Positions 35,277 to 45,100 of a stretch of DNA of 64,000 bases are shown in pieces. The position numbers and the translations under genes are program-made. The stretch covers positions 52,560 to 116,559 of the forward strand of contig CAZIDP010000009.1 of the NCBI GenBank assembly GCA_964537975.1, given 5' to 3'. Origin of the DNA: SCBR16-9 sp964537975. Lineage in GTDB: Bacteria > Hydrogenedentota > Hydrogenedentia > Hydrogenedentales > SCBR16-9. The notes under the pieces are model-generated. The model had not been told where the DNA came from and made no database searches. It saw nothing but the letters and a program-made list of their open reading frames with translations. Every line of letters begins with the position of its first letter. The first letter of the stretch is position 1.

Positions 35277-38045
35277 TCAGGTAGCGGCTCCTTTGCAAAC
35301 GAAATTATACTCACCGGAGCCAGCTTCGACAACAAGTACACCATCCTCTACGCCCACAACCTTGATATCTTCACTTTCGCTCAAGGGATCACCACTTTCG
35401 GTAACCATTTCTGGCTCTGTGACGGGCAGATATATTCTTGCTTTCGTATTAACTGGAACACTCACATTCATGATCAAATCAGCACCCGCACGTTGCCAAT
35501 GGGTAGCAATAGGTCCACGAATTGACTCATACCGAGTCTTCGCATAATCCAGATCACCACCTGGTTCTGGTCGGATTTGAATGGTCTTGAACGCATCGCC
35601 ACCATTCACAATACCACCAACCGTGCTGTACAACCATTCGCCTACGGCACCAAACGCAAAATGATTAAAAGAGTTCATTCCGGAATTCTGGAAACCCTGG
35701 TCAGGTGTCCAACCATCCCAGCGTTCCCACATGGTCGTAGCACCCAATGTCACCTGGAAAAGCCAGGATGGATAGGTGGTATTCAACAACAGACGGTATG
35801 CCAAGTCGATATGACCGGCTTCTTCCAAAGAGGGAAGCAAACGCGGAGTACCAATAAAGCCTGTGGCTAAATGGTAATCAAATTCTGCAATTTCCTCTGC
35901 AAAGCGTGCTGCTGTTTGCTCACGCATATCATCAGGAACCAGATCGAAAGCAAAGACTAAAGCGTAACCAGTCTGGCTGCTTTCAAGGATTGATCCATCC
36001 TCAAGAATAAAACTCTTGATGAAAGCATTACGAATATTACGATGTAGCTCTGTATAGCGTTCTGCCGCTTCTGTGCGACCAATCGCTTCTGCCATTTCTG
36101 CCATCAATTCAGCCATGTGAGCAAAATATGCTGTGCTGATAACCTCGTCTTTCGCTCCGCCGCCCTTGTTCAACCAGTCACCATACCCCAAGTGTGTACG
36201 GATGTAGTTTTCACTCGTATTGATCAGATGATCCATACCCTTGACCAGGTTATCCCAGTGCTCCTCGATGATTCGGGTATCGTTGTAGTACTTGTAAACA
36301 TTCCAAGTACAAATCATCGCCGCGTCACCCCATCCCACGGAACCACTTCCAAGTTCCATGTCTGGTGCTACATCCGCGAAGGAGCCATCGTCACGTTGTG
36401 AATCCTGCACAAGGTCAACCAGCCACTTGGTGAAAAAGGCTCCAACATCGGCCATATAGGCACCTGTCGGCATAAAGAACTGGGCGTCACCTGTCCAGCC
36501 GAGGCGTTCATCCCGTTGCGGACAATCCGTAGGCACTTCGAGGAAGTTACCTTTTTGTCCCCACCAGATATTATGTACCAATTGATTAAGCAGGGGCTCG
36601 GATGCTTCGAAGAATCCGGTTCGTGGCAATTCATTATGAACAACTACGCCAACCACATCTTCAACTTTGGGGGCTTGCTCCAGCCCAGAAATTTCAACAT
36701 ATTGAAATCCATGAAATGTAAATGCTGGCTCCAGAATCTCAACCCCATCACCTTTCAGGTAATAGGTATCAATCGCCCGCGCTTTACGCAAAGCTTCGGT
36801 GTACAGCGTACCATCATCAGCCAACATTTCCGCATGACGTACCATGACACGCTGGCCAGGCGCTCCTTGCGCCTTAATGCGCACCCAGCCCACCATATTC
36901 TGGCCAAGATCATAAATGAAAGTACCTGGCTTCAATTCTGTTACCGATTGGGCAGGTATATTTTCATGAATACGCACCGGTAAACCACGGTATGCTTGTA
37001 CAAGAATATCTGGTGTATCACCAACAACAACATTATCCCAGTCTAAAGCATCAAACCCGGGTGTATGCCAACCGGGCATTTCCAGACGGTAATCACGCGC
37101 CTCACCCATTTGTAAGTCGGCTTCAATTATCTTCCCGTAGGTTGCTTTCCAGTCTTCGTTGGTTACAACTATCTCTTTACTTCCATCGGCATATTCAATC
37201 TCCAATTGAACACACAGACGTGTAGCATCTCCATAATAATCACGTGGTCTTTCACGATTTTGAAGCAGCCGAAATCCAATGTAGCTGGCATACCAGCCAT
37301 CGGCAAGAATGGCGCCAATAGCATTTACATCATCTGCTTTCAACATATCAGTGACATCGTACGTATTGTAATATACCCGGTTCTTGTATTCTGTCCAACC
37401 CGGTGAAAACACATCACTTCCAACACGTTCGCCATTTAAATAGAGTTCGTAGATGCCTAGTGCTGAAGCATACACCGTTGCCCGTGTTATCTCTGGTTGT
37501 GTATTGAATTCATTTCGAAGATAGGGCGGTGGAGGCAGCTCCAGACCACCTTCCTTCGTGAAAGCATCGTGCTCATGTTCCGGAGCTGGCGCGTCATAAC
37601 CAATCCACTTGGCTTTCCAGTCTTCGGAGTTCAATAACCCCATGCTCCAATGGGCTGATTCACTCCACGCCGTGGGATTACCATCCTGGTCCCAAGCGCG
37701 TACTTTCCAAAAGCACGCTTGTCCCGAGGAAAGAGACTTGCCCGCGAAAGGAATTAATACGGTTTCACCCGATTCAACCTTACCGGAATCCCAGAGATTT
37801 CCTTCATCTGATTGCAACGCAGCTTCGGTATCTGCCACCAAAATTTGATATGCAGACTGACTGATATTGCGACCATCACCTGCCAATTGCCAGGTTAAAC
37901 GCGGCACTACAACATCAATCCCAAGCGGATTTGACATGTATTCACATTTTAATTCGACCGGTGCATGCAACGTACTTGCATGTGCCTGGTTAATAGCAGG
38001 TACTATCATAGTCCCCACTAAAAGCAGTACGATTCCAAACTTCAT
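35277..38045 (-). CDS. Secreted alpha-L-rhamnosidase (GH78)
   Basis: A 922-residue glycosidase that removes terminal alpha-L-rhamnose from glycans or glycosides. The signal peptide is MKFGIVLLLVGTMIVPAINQ, ending AHAS. Domain order is Fn3-like (PVELKCEYMSNPLGIDVVVPRLTW), the Bac_rhamnosid N domain (RATVYASALGIYELYLNGERV), the concanavalin-like domain, the (alpha/alpha)6 catalytic barrel with RDERLGWTGDAQFF and SQRDDGSFADVAPD acids, and a C-terminal beta domain. It acts by inverting hydrolysis, outside the cytoplasm. GGAGGT precedes the ATG by 5 bases. It is monocistronic, with a strong terminator. Confidence 0.95.
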   Translation of the reverse strand: MKFGIVLLLVGTMIVPAINQAHASTLHAPVELKCEYMSNPLGIDVVVPRLTWQLAGDGRNISQSAYQILVADTEAALQSDEGNLWDSGKVESGETVLIPFAGKSLSSGQACFWKVRAWDQDGNPTAWSESAHWSMGLLNSEDWKAKWIGYDAPAPEHEHDAFTKEGGLELPPPPYLRNEFNTQPEITRATVYASALGIYELYLNGERVGSDVFSPGWTEYKNRVYYNTYDVTDMLKADDVNAIGAILADGWYASYIGFRLLQNRERPRDYYGDATRLCVQLEIEYADGSKEIVVTNEDWKATYGKIIEADLQMGEARDYRLEMPGWHTPGFDALDWDNVVVGDTPDILVQAYRGLPVRIHENIPAQSVTELKPGTFIYDLGQNMVGWVRIKAQGAPGQRVMVRHAEMLADDGTLYTEALRKARAIDTYYLKGDGVEILEPAFTFHGFQYVEISGLEQAPKVEDVVGVVVHNELPRTGFFEASEPLLNQLVHNIWWGQKGNFLEVPTDCPQRDERLGWTGDAQFFMPTGAYMADVGAFFTKWLVDLVQDSQRDDGSFADVAPDMELGSGSVGWGDAAMICTWNVYKYYNDTRIIEEHWDNLVKGMDHLINTSENYIRTHLGYGDWLNKGGGAKDEVISTAYFAHMAELMAEMAEAIGRTEAAERYTELHRNIRNAFIKSFILEDGSILESSQTGYALVFAFDLVPDDMREQTAARFAEEIAEFDYHLATGFIGTPRLLPSLEEAGHIDLAYRLLLNTTYPSWLFQVTLGATTMWERWDGWTPDQGFQNSGMNSFNHFAFGAVGEWLYSTVGGIVNGGDAFKTIQIRPEPGGDLDYAKTRYESIRGPIATHWQRAGADLIMNVSVPVNTKARIYLPVTEPEMVTESGDPLSESEDIKVVGVEDGVLVVEAGSGEYNFVCKGAAT

Positions 38046-38283
38046 AAGACCTCCATGACCATTGGTTAATCACACAAACAAGAGGAAAAGTACGCGATGA
38101 ACAACCTGCATTCATAACGCTAATATTCCCCCGAAAATACCATTATTTATAGGATAGCCTACCATGAACCACCCGTGGATTTCGAACCGAATCCATGTTT
38201 GATGAACAAGCAATAGTATAAATACTCACTTGTAACAAAGGAGATTGATGCAGAGATACCTGTGCAAAAAAAAAGATAAACGC
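38046..38283. other. Intergenic region between purD and the rhamnosidase gene
   Basis: About 240 bases. Contains an imperfect GGATT...AATCC hairpin near 38177 but no recognised gene, RNA or operator. Confidence 0.4.
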
Positions 38284-39585
38284 TTACTGTTTCTGCACCT
38301 GATGTGCCAATCGCAACATGGCCTTTTTACCAATATCGGTACGGTAATGCACCCCATCGAAGTGTATTTTGGCAACAGCTTCGTATGCATTTACGATAGT
38401 ATCAGGAAGTGCATCGCCCCAGGCAGTAACATTCAAAACACGACCACCGGCTGTAACCAGTTCATTTCCTGCTTTTTCTGTACCGGCATGAAAAACCATG
38501 ACACGCTCATCTTCCTGCGCATCATCAATCCCGCTGATTGGGATACCCTTGGAATAATTTCCAGGATAACCACCTGATGTCATGACTATCGTCACACAGG
38601 CACCTGGCTTGTAGGCAATTTCTTCTTGTTCCAATGTTCCATTACAGCAGGCCACGAATAAGGAAAGTAGATCGTTCTGGAGCAGTGGCAGTACTACCTG
38701 GGTTTCTGGATCACCAAACCGGCAATTAAACTCGATAACTTTCGGCCCGTCCCTGGTGATCATCAATCCAGCATATAACACCCCTTTATAAGGCGTACCT
38801 TCTTCTGCCATCCCCTTTATACAAGGTTGCAATACTTTCTCATCAATTTCCGCCAGCAGAGTATCGTTTATTAATGGAGGTGGTGCGTATGCTCCCATGC
38901 CACCTGTATTTGGTCCTTTGTCATCATCAAATGCAGGCTTGTGGTCTTGACTGGCAATCAAAGTCTTAACAGTTTTTCCGTCTGTAAGCGCGAGAATGGA
39001 TGCTTCTTCTCCCATCAGACACTCTTCTAAAACGACACGACTGCCAGCCTCCCCAAAAATCTTGCGAACCATTGCATTCTGTATTGCTTCCTGGGCTTCT
39101 TCCATGGTTCGCGCAACCGTAACGCCCTTGCCTGCTGCCAGTCCATCAGCTTTTACAACTATAGGCACACCGTTCTTTTTCAGATAGGACATCGCGGCTT
39201 CCACGGTATCAAACACAGCATGTTTAGCCGTAGGGATATTGTATTTATTCATAAATGCTTTTGCGTACTGCTTGCTTGCTTCTAACTGCGCGGCAGCGCC
39301 ACTGGGTCCAAAAACCAGGTGGTTTTCACGCTCCAGAAAATCCACAATACCACGGGCCAGTGGGTCTTCAGGTCCGACTATAGTCAAGTCGATGTGTTCA
39401 TTGCGTACAAATTCCAGCAATTTTTCAAACTCGTTCACACCGATATCAACACATTGCCCCTTATCCAGTAAATCTATACCGGGATTCCCGGGAGCACAGA
39501 AAATTTTCTCGATCGTATCATTCAGGGCAAGCTTCCAAGCAATGGCATGTTCACGCCCCCCACTTCCAACAACTAAAACCTTCAT
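38284..39585 (-). CDS. purD: Phosphoribosylamine-glycine ligase (GAR synthetase)
   Basis: A 433-residue ATP-grasp enzyme of de novo purine synthesis, joining glycine to phosphoribosylamine. The ATG at 39585, with AAGGA ahead, opens directly into MKVLVVGSGGREHAIAWKL. IVGPEDPLARGIVD, VKADGLAAGKGV, DDKGPNTGGMGAYAP and VIEFNCRFGDPETQ are PurD hallmarks. It follows the purH-like gene on the same strand by about 105 bases, forming a small purine operon. Confidence 0.97.
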   Translation of the reverse strand: MKVLVVGSGGREHAIAWKLALNDTIEKIFCAPGNPGIDLLDKGQCVDIGVNEFEKLLEFVRNEHIDLTIVGPEDPLARGIVDFLERENHLVFGPSGAAAQLEASKQYAKAFMNKYNIPTAKHAVFDTVEAAMSYLKKNGVPIVVKADGLAAGKGVTVARTMEEAQEAIQNAMVRKIFGEAGSRVVLEECLMGEEASILALTDGKTVKTLIASQDHKPAFDDDKGPNTGGMGAYAPPPLINDTLLAEIDEKVLQPCIKGMAEEGTPYKGVLYAGLMITRDGPKVIEFNCRFGDPETQVVLPLLQNDLLSLFVACCNGTLEQEEIAYKPGACVTIVMTSGGYPGNYSKGIPISGIDDAQEDERVMVFHAGTEKAGNELVTAGGRVLNVTAWGDALPDTIVNAYEAVAKIHFDGVHYRTDIGKKAMLRLAHQVQKQ

Positions 39586-39690
39586 GGCATTTTCCTTGCA
39601 TAAGCACTTAGTTTTGTAACGGTCCATAAAATAGTATAGCGCGTGTGAACTGGCAGATCAGCAGGTAAAGCATGCGTTAACTAGCTAATT

Positions 39691-40296
39691 TCACTCGACA
39701 GGAGGTTCATGTTGCATCAGATAGGACGTAATAGCCTGATCGTATGCCGCTGTGGTAGCAAAAGCTTCCTGTGCCAATCGATACCGTAAAGCATAAGAAA
39801 CCGATCCTTCATTGGCACGAATCTCATGCATTAGCGCAGCGTAACGTCGGGGTTGGGTCACCGGGGTTACAAAACGAAAATTTTTGGCTGCGGAACGAAG
39901 CATGGCTGTTCCACCAATATCAACATGGTCTAACACTTCAGCCGGTGTCGCTCCTGCACGTCGGACAATTTCATCTACAGGTTGAAGATTTACAACAACC
40001 ATGTCGATCCACTCTATACCATGTTCCTGCCGCTGTTCTTCATGCAATCTGCTGTCGCGAATACCTAAAAGTCCCCCGTGAACTTTCAAATGCAACGACT
40101 TCACACGTCCATTCATCAGTTCTGGAAAACCGGTATAATCAGCAATGCTGACAGTATATATTCCTGCATCCCGTAATGTCTGCAACGTTCCAGAGGTGCT
40201 GATTAATTCTACATCCATTTCATACAAAAGACGGGCCAACTCAACCAGACCAGTTTTATCATAACAACTCAGTATTGCCCGTTTAATCTTCGTCAT
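39691..40296 (-). CDS. purH: Stand-alone IMP cyclohydrolase (PurH N-terminal domain only)
   Basis: A 201-residue protein covering only the MGS-like IMP cyclohydrolase half of PurH, which normally has about 500-530 residues. Hallmarks are RAILSCYDKTGLVELARLL, ISTSGTLQTLRDAG, GFPELMNGRVKSLHLKVHGGLL, VVNLQPV and HVDIGGTAMLRSAAKN. It should close FAICAR to IMP, the final step. The AICAR transformylase half is absent: after a normal TAG at its end there is only the spacer to purD. A separate transformylase or a PurP-type enzyme must supply FAICAR. The ATG at 40296 follows GGGAGAA. Confidence 0.92.
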   Translation of the reverse strand: MTKIKRAILSCYDKTGLVELARLLYEMDVELISTSGTLQTLRDAGIYTVSIADYTGFPELMNGRVKSLHLKVHGGLLGIRDSRLHEEQRQEHGIEWIDMVVVNLQPVDEIVRRAGATPAEVLDHVDIGGTAMLRSAAKNFRFVTPVTQPRRYAALMHEIRANEGSVSYALRYRLAQEAFATTAAYDQAITSYLMQHEPPVE

Positions 40297-40591
40297 AGAT
40301 AGCACTTCTCCCGATGACCGTAGTTGTAGAAATGTTCAGCGACATCATACAGTAGCAGATTGCCCAAGAGAACACCATCATACGGTATTTTGCATAAATA
40401 AATCGAGTTTTCGTCGTTATTGATTCCGCTTTACCAATAAATATCTGTTTTTTCGACAATGTGAATGCACAATAAAATTTATTTCTTGCTACAAGCACAG
40501 ATAAAGACTCAACCTGTCCAACGTAACTTTCTGTGACAGCCTCGCTAAATTATTTCTCAATCCAAAGTATTGCAACGCGTTGAATACAACT
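40297..40591. other. Intergenic region upstream of purH
   Basis: About 295 bases of AT-rich sequence holding the presumed purH-purD promoter. No gene, riboswitch fold or clear promoter boxes recognised. Confidence 0.35.
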
Positions 40592-40696
40592 CTACTGCCC
40601 GTTGCAATCAACAATAGATTTCAATTCATCGAGTGAAAAATTATCCTGTGCCTCAAGAGATACCAGCACTGAACCAGCAACCTCTTTCATAAGCAT
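40592..40696 (-). CDS. Candidate 34-residue ORF
   Basis: A short frame, MLMKEVAGSVLVSLEAQDNF followed by 14 residues, ending at TAG 40592-40594. The composition looks like a real amphipathic protein end, but there is no ribosome site and a stop lies just upstream in frame. It may be the surviving tail of a lost gene. Confidence 0.2.
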   Translation of the reverse strand: MLMKEVAGSVLVSLEAQDNFSLDELKSIVDCNGQ

Positions 40697-40733
40697 CGAT
40701 TACGTATTGGTTCACTTCTAGCGAATTGGTATT

Positions 40734-41225
40734 TTATAATATTCGGAACATGATGTAGTGTGGACCAATATCTGGCAATTCAAAGACTTCACCGGAGATA
40801 CGAAAGCCATGCTGTTCATAAAATTGCTGTGCGGAAACACGCGCGGTACACCAGAAAATAACAGGTTGCAGCTCCTGTGTATAACTTGCGCTTGTTGCGG
40901 CATTAACAGATTGCTTGACATGTTGGACACAAGCATTAAGAAGCTTGCTGCCATATCCCCGGCCTTGCAACTCTGGTGCTATGGCCATACCGCGCAAGCG
41001 CCAGGCACAAACATCCTCTTCTCTTCCAGGCATAGCTTCTCGGTAGATTGAAGCAATACCGACCAATTCGTCATTAATGAAAAGTCCAAGGTGAAGTGTT
41101 GATAGATCATCATCTCCTGGAAAGTTTAATTCATCTAATTGCTGATGAGGACGTAATACCTTTTGCCGCAGTGGCCTGGTATCAACCGCACAGATAGCTT
41201 GGATATGTATACCTTCTGAATCCAT
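40734..41225 (-). CDS. GNAT family N-acetyltransferase
   Basis: A 163-residue acyl-CoA-dependent acetyltransferase. Motif A, which binds the pyrophosphate of acetyl-CoA, is RGMAIAPELQGRGYGSKLL, and motif B ends with ARVSAQQFYEQHGF. The substrate is unknown. It is located downstream of, and on the opposite face from, no obvious partner. It lies 31 bases after the lipid-recycling operon on the same strand and may be its distal gene. Confidence 0.9.
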   Translation of the reverse strand: MDSEGIHIQAICAVDTRPLRQKVLRPHQQLDELNFPGDDDLSTLHLGLFINDELVGIASIYREAMPGREEDVCAWRLRGMAIAPELQGRGYGSKLLNACVQHVKQSVNAATSASYTQELQPVIFWCTARVSAQQFYEQHGFRISGEVFELPDIGPHYIMFRIL

Positions 41226-41256
41226 GCCAGTAATTTAACCTCAATAAACAATCAGA

Positions 41257-42195
41257 TTAAAAGGATAAACTTTTAATAAATTCCAATATAGTATCTTGAA
41301 CATATTCACGCTCATAATCCCAGAAAATCAAGTGTTCTGAATTTTCCAGCAATATATAAGATTTTTGTCGAGAAGGCATGGCATCAAAAGCTACTTTCGA
41401 TGCTTCGGGACTGGTTATAGAATCCTTGATTCCATGAATCACACACACCGGCATATTCAAGCGTGACAACGCTTCTTTCGTGCGGGCTTCTTGTCCCAAC
41501 GAGACGGCAATGTAAGCAGCACTTGTGGGTACCCAAACATAGGTTTCGATTTCTTTACGTACTTCACGACGCAGTACGGGTCTGCTACCCGGGCGTTTGT
41601 ATACCCAGCGAACTATTGGCGGTGCAATTTCAGCCCAACGTTCGGGATGTAATCCATAATACCAACGGTGACGCACTTCAAAAAGTGGTGCCGCAAGTAT
41701 GAGACCGTCAATTTGTACAGACTTTGCCGCAAGAACGGACAAAGCACCGCCCATGGAATGCCCCAGCACAATTACATGTTGGTGCTGGTTGTTTAATGTG
41801 CGAATATTTTCTTCAACTGCATACAGCAATTGTTCTCTGGTAGTTTTTTCCAGATTCAGCGGTGTGGTTCCATGCCCGGGCAGCAGCATGACATGAACAT
41901 TGTATCCTGCATCGGCCAAAAATTCAGGTAACATATCAAAATGATGAGGTGTGCCTAGAAAACCATGCACCAATAAAATAGCAGTTTCTGCATCGACCGG
42001 GCCCAGCGTACGTGGCGCTGCATGTTCAAGCATCCCGGTATCCGGATCACGCTCCATCATTGAATCACTCAGCCGAACACAGGAGGATGCCAACATGCTC
42101 AAAATCATAACCAAAGTGCCAAGCATCAACAGAAAGTAAACAAAATAATGCCGCTTTGAAAGCACAGGCAAGCACGCACGAAATGATCGTTTCAT
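41257..42195 (-). CDS. Membrane-tethered alpha/beta hydrolase (lipase/lysophospholipase type)
   Basis: A 312-residue serine hydrolase. An N-terminal hydrophobic anchor (YFVYFLLMLGTLVMILSML) ends near a Cys (ASSC) that could be a weak lipobox. The oxyanion strand is LLVHGFLGTPHHF, the nucleophile elbow is GHSMGG, and the acid and His are probably in IHGIKDSI and SEHLIF. Its start overlaps the stop of the acyl-ACP synthetase fusion by 4 bases, so the two are coupled. The context suggests it releases fatty acids from lysophospholipids or monoglycerides, which the fusion protein would then reactivate. That role is inference. Confidence 0.85.
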   Translation of the reverse strand: MKRSFRACLPVLSKRHYFVYFLLMLGTLVMILSMLASSCVRLSDSMMERDPDTGMLEHAAPRTLGPVDAETAILLVHGFLGTPHHFDMLPEFLADAGYNVHVMLLPGHGTTPLNLEKTTREQLLYAVEENIRTLNNQHQHVIVLGHSMGGALSVLAAKSVQIDGLILAAPLFEVRHRWYYGLHPERWAEIAPPIVRWVYKRPGSRPVLRREVRKEIETYVWVPTSAAYIAVSLGQEARTKEALSRLNMPVCVIHGIKDSITSPEASKVAFDAMPSRQKSYILLENSEHLIFWDYEREYVQDTILEFIKSLSF

Positions 42196-45100
42196 TCAAG
42201 CCCTTCCAGCTCCCTGGCCATCATTCGAATACATTTAATGTCCATTTTTCCTGTACCTAAAACAGGAATGGCCTCTATGCGGTAGAAAGAATTTTTGCGA
42301 GGTATCCAAAGATTTGGCAGACTCACCCCGTCTAATTTATCAAACAGCAAATCAAGTTGCTCATCATCTACCGTGTGCAACACAACAAGCCGTTCGCCTT
42401 TTTGACTATCCGGAACACTTGCAATAGCAAAGCATTGCTCAGTCAAATCCAATACAGCATGTAAGGTTTCTTCTACTACGTTATGTGGCACCATCTCACC
42501 AGCAATTTTACTGAAGCGCGCCAACCGATCTGTTATAGTTATGAATCCTTCATCATCAATAGATGCAATATCACCCGTGCAATACCAACCATCTTTCAAT
42601 ACCTTTGCAGTGCGCTCTGGCTGATTCAAATACCCTTGCATAATGTTGGGACCCTTAACCAGCAACAATCCTGATTCTCCTGGAGGTAAATCTTCTTCTG
42701 TATCTGGATTCACAATGCGTGCGGCCAGGCCGGGAATTAAGCGACCAATGGTGCCATGAATGGTGCCATGATAATAAAATCCCGGTGATTCAAGGTCAGG
42801 GATATCCAGCGCTACTACAGGTGAGCATTCCGTTGTCCCATATCCTTCCAGTGGTTCTGGTCCAAATTTTTCTTTGAAAGCACTGCGTACACGGGGCGCC
42901 AGCTTTTCTGCGCCACAAACCACAAATTCTAGGGAATTTAACTGCTCTGAAGAGCAACGCCTTATAAAACCCTGCAACAACGTGGAAGTACCAATCATGA
43001 TGGTACCCTTATACTGCTGCACTAAATCACCGATTACCTTTGGCTCCAACGGATTCGGATGAAAAATGGCCCGAAGACCTAGCGTCAATGGCAGCCATAT
43101 GGTTGCCATGTGCCCAAATGAATGAAAGATTGGCAGATAACCCACAATACATGAATCTTTGTGATGAGGAAAGACTTCCATGGAAGCTTCTATGTTTGCT
43201 AACACATTCCGGTGAGTCAACATCACACCCTTGGGATCGCCTTCGCTTCCGCTGGAGAAAATAATCGTAGCCAACTCCTCCGTCGTACGTTTACGCCCAG
43301 AGAAAATGCGATCAAGCACGCCAACGGGCACAAGCAGTGCCAGAATCATTGCTGTGATACGGTCTTTACCGGTAACTGCACTCCGAACATCTTCCAACAA
43401 AATTGTTTCGCCTGGCACATCAACAGGCACTTTTTCCAGGAACTTTTTCGAGGTCAACACCTGCGTCAATTCACACTGCCGGGCACAGGCCACAATTCCC
43501 TCGTTGTTCAGGGTATAGTTCAGATTAATCACTGTTTTACCCAACATTTGAAGGGCTATATTGGTCAATACACCTCCAACTGTGGGTGGCAACAAAACGC
43601 CAGTCATGGGATGGTCGTCCAAGATAACTTTTAGCTTTCGGGCAAAGATGATGCTGCCTACCAGTGTTTTAAAATAGTTCAATTCCCCAGAAATCGCATC
43701 CGCAATTGCCATGCGTTTCAGATTTTTTCTGGCAGCCCAAATAAAAGCATGGTGCAACATGGCATGCCTGGTAGGTTTTTCAGAGTAGATTTGTTGACTC
43801 ATATCAACAATATTTTCACGCACTTCACGGGCAGGGGTTTCTTTGCCCAAAGCTTCACCAACCTGAATCCAGACTGGATAACGGTGAATACCCCTTTTCT
43901 TCCAGACCAATCGATTGCCTTCAAAGGTATATAACGATTGGTATAAGCGACTCATGCAAAGCGGGACGACAGGTGTTTCCTTATCTTCAATCAAAATTCC
44001 GTAATCATCAAACCAGGGAAGGGCTGATCCCTCTTCGGCCAACCGAACTTCATTATTAATCAGTACAATACTTCCCCTTGCTATTGCACTTTTGATTTCA
44101 CCGACTGCAATTTCTAGGCTATGTTCATCGGCGTGCTCATCAACATAGATGACATCGAGCATGTTCAAACATCGTTGCATCCACGAAACACGTTTGACCT
44201 TACTCCCAACCACAACAGTCAACTTCCTGTCTATTGCTGCTTGTATACAGAGTAAGTCTACGAATGATATGTGATTTGCGACAAACAGGGCTCCACCTTT
44301 TTCGGGGATGTTATCACGCCCTTTGACCGTTAACTTGAGCAGCACAGTGTTGCAAAACCAAAGAATCATTCGTAGCACAAAAAATGGTAAGCGCATACAG
44401 ATAAAAACTCCTATTGCCAACGACATCACAGCGATTAACAAGAATATTCCAAAAGGAGTGAATCCTAAGAAACCTAAGCCAAGAAATAATACCCCAGAAA
44501 AGGCTATACCTACAAACGTTAACATATTGGTGGTAGCCAATATGCCGCCTCGCATAATATCGGGTGCCCGTTGCTGAAGTGATGCAGCCAGAGGTACATC
44601 GTATACTCCAGCAAAAAAACCCAGACAAAACAGCAAACTTGCCAACACCCAGAAGTATCCCCCCCAGGCTGCCATCATAGATAACGGGAAAAAAGCCGGT
44701 TCGGTAATGGCTGTCGGTAAAAGAACTGCGATTCTGTCCAGACACACTTGATACCATTCCGCAGGTATGGCAACAGCACCAGCAGCCAAAGTCATACCCA
44801 AGGCGCCCAAGGGTATGAGACCTACCTCAATGCGCCCTCGCGACCAGAATCCACAAGCCAATGCTCCCAAACCAATTCCCAGAGATACAGCCACTAGCAG
44901 TACTGAAGTCTGGTCTTCACTATAAGCCATCACATTATCGGATAACTTCAGAATGTTTTGCTGTACGAGAGCGCCAGCGAACCAAAAATATACATACCCG
45001 ACAATTGTCAGTAATAACCACCTATCTGAATAAATCGCAACAAAATATCTTCCCATACCTGCCCAGAGAAAAACCGGAATTGTCTTTTCTGGATTGGCTG

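Noticed and set aside
38176..38195. GGTTCGAAATCC-like stretch resembling a tRNA T-loop
   Set aside because: The flanking bases do not form a 5-bp T-stem, and no acceptor, D or anticodon arm can be folded around it on either strand.
38245..38577. Plus-strand ORF opening MMQRYLCKKK with AAAGGAG just ahead of it
   Set aside because: It lies almost entirely antisense to the 3' end of purD, and its sequence after the first 10 residues is the mirror of that gene. The ribosome-site-like stretch alone is not enough.
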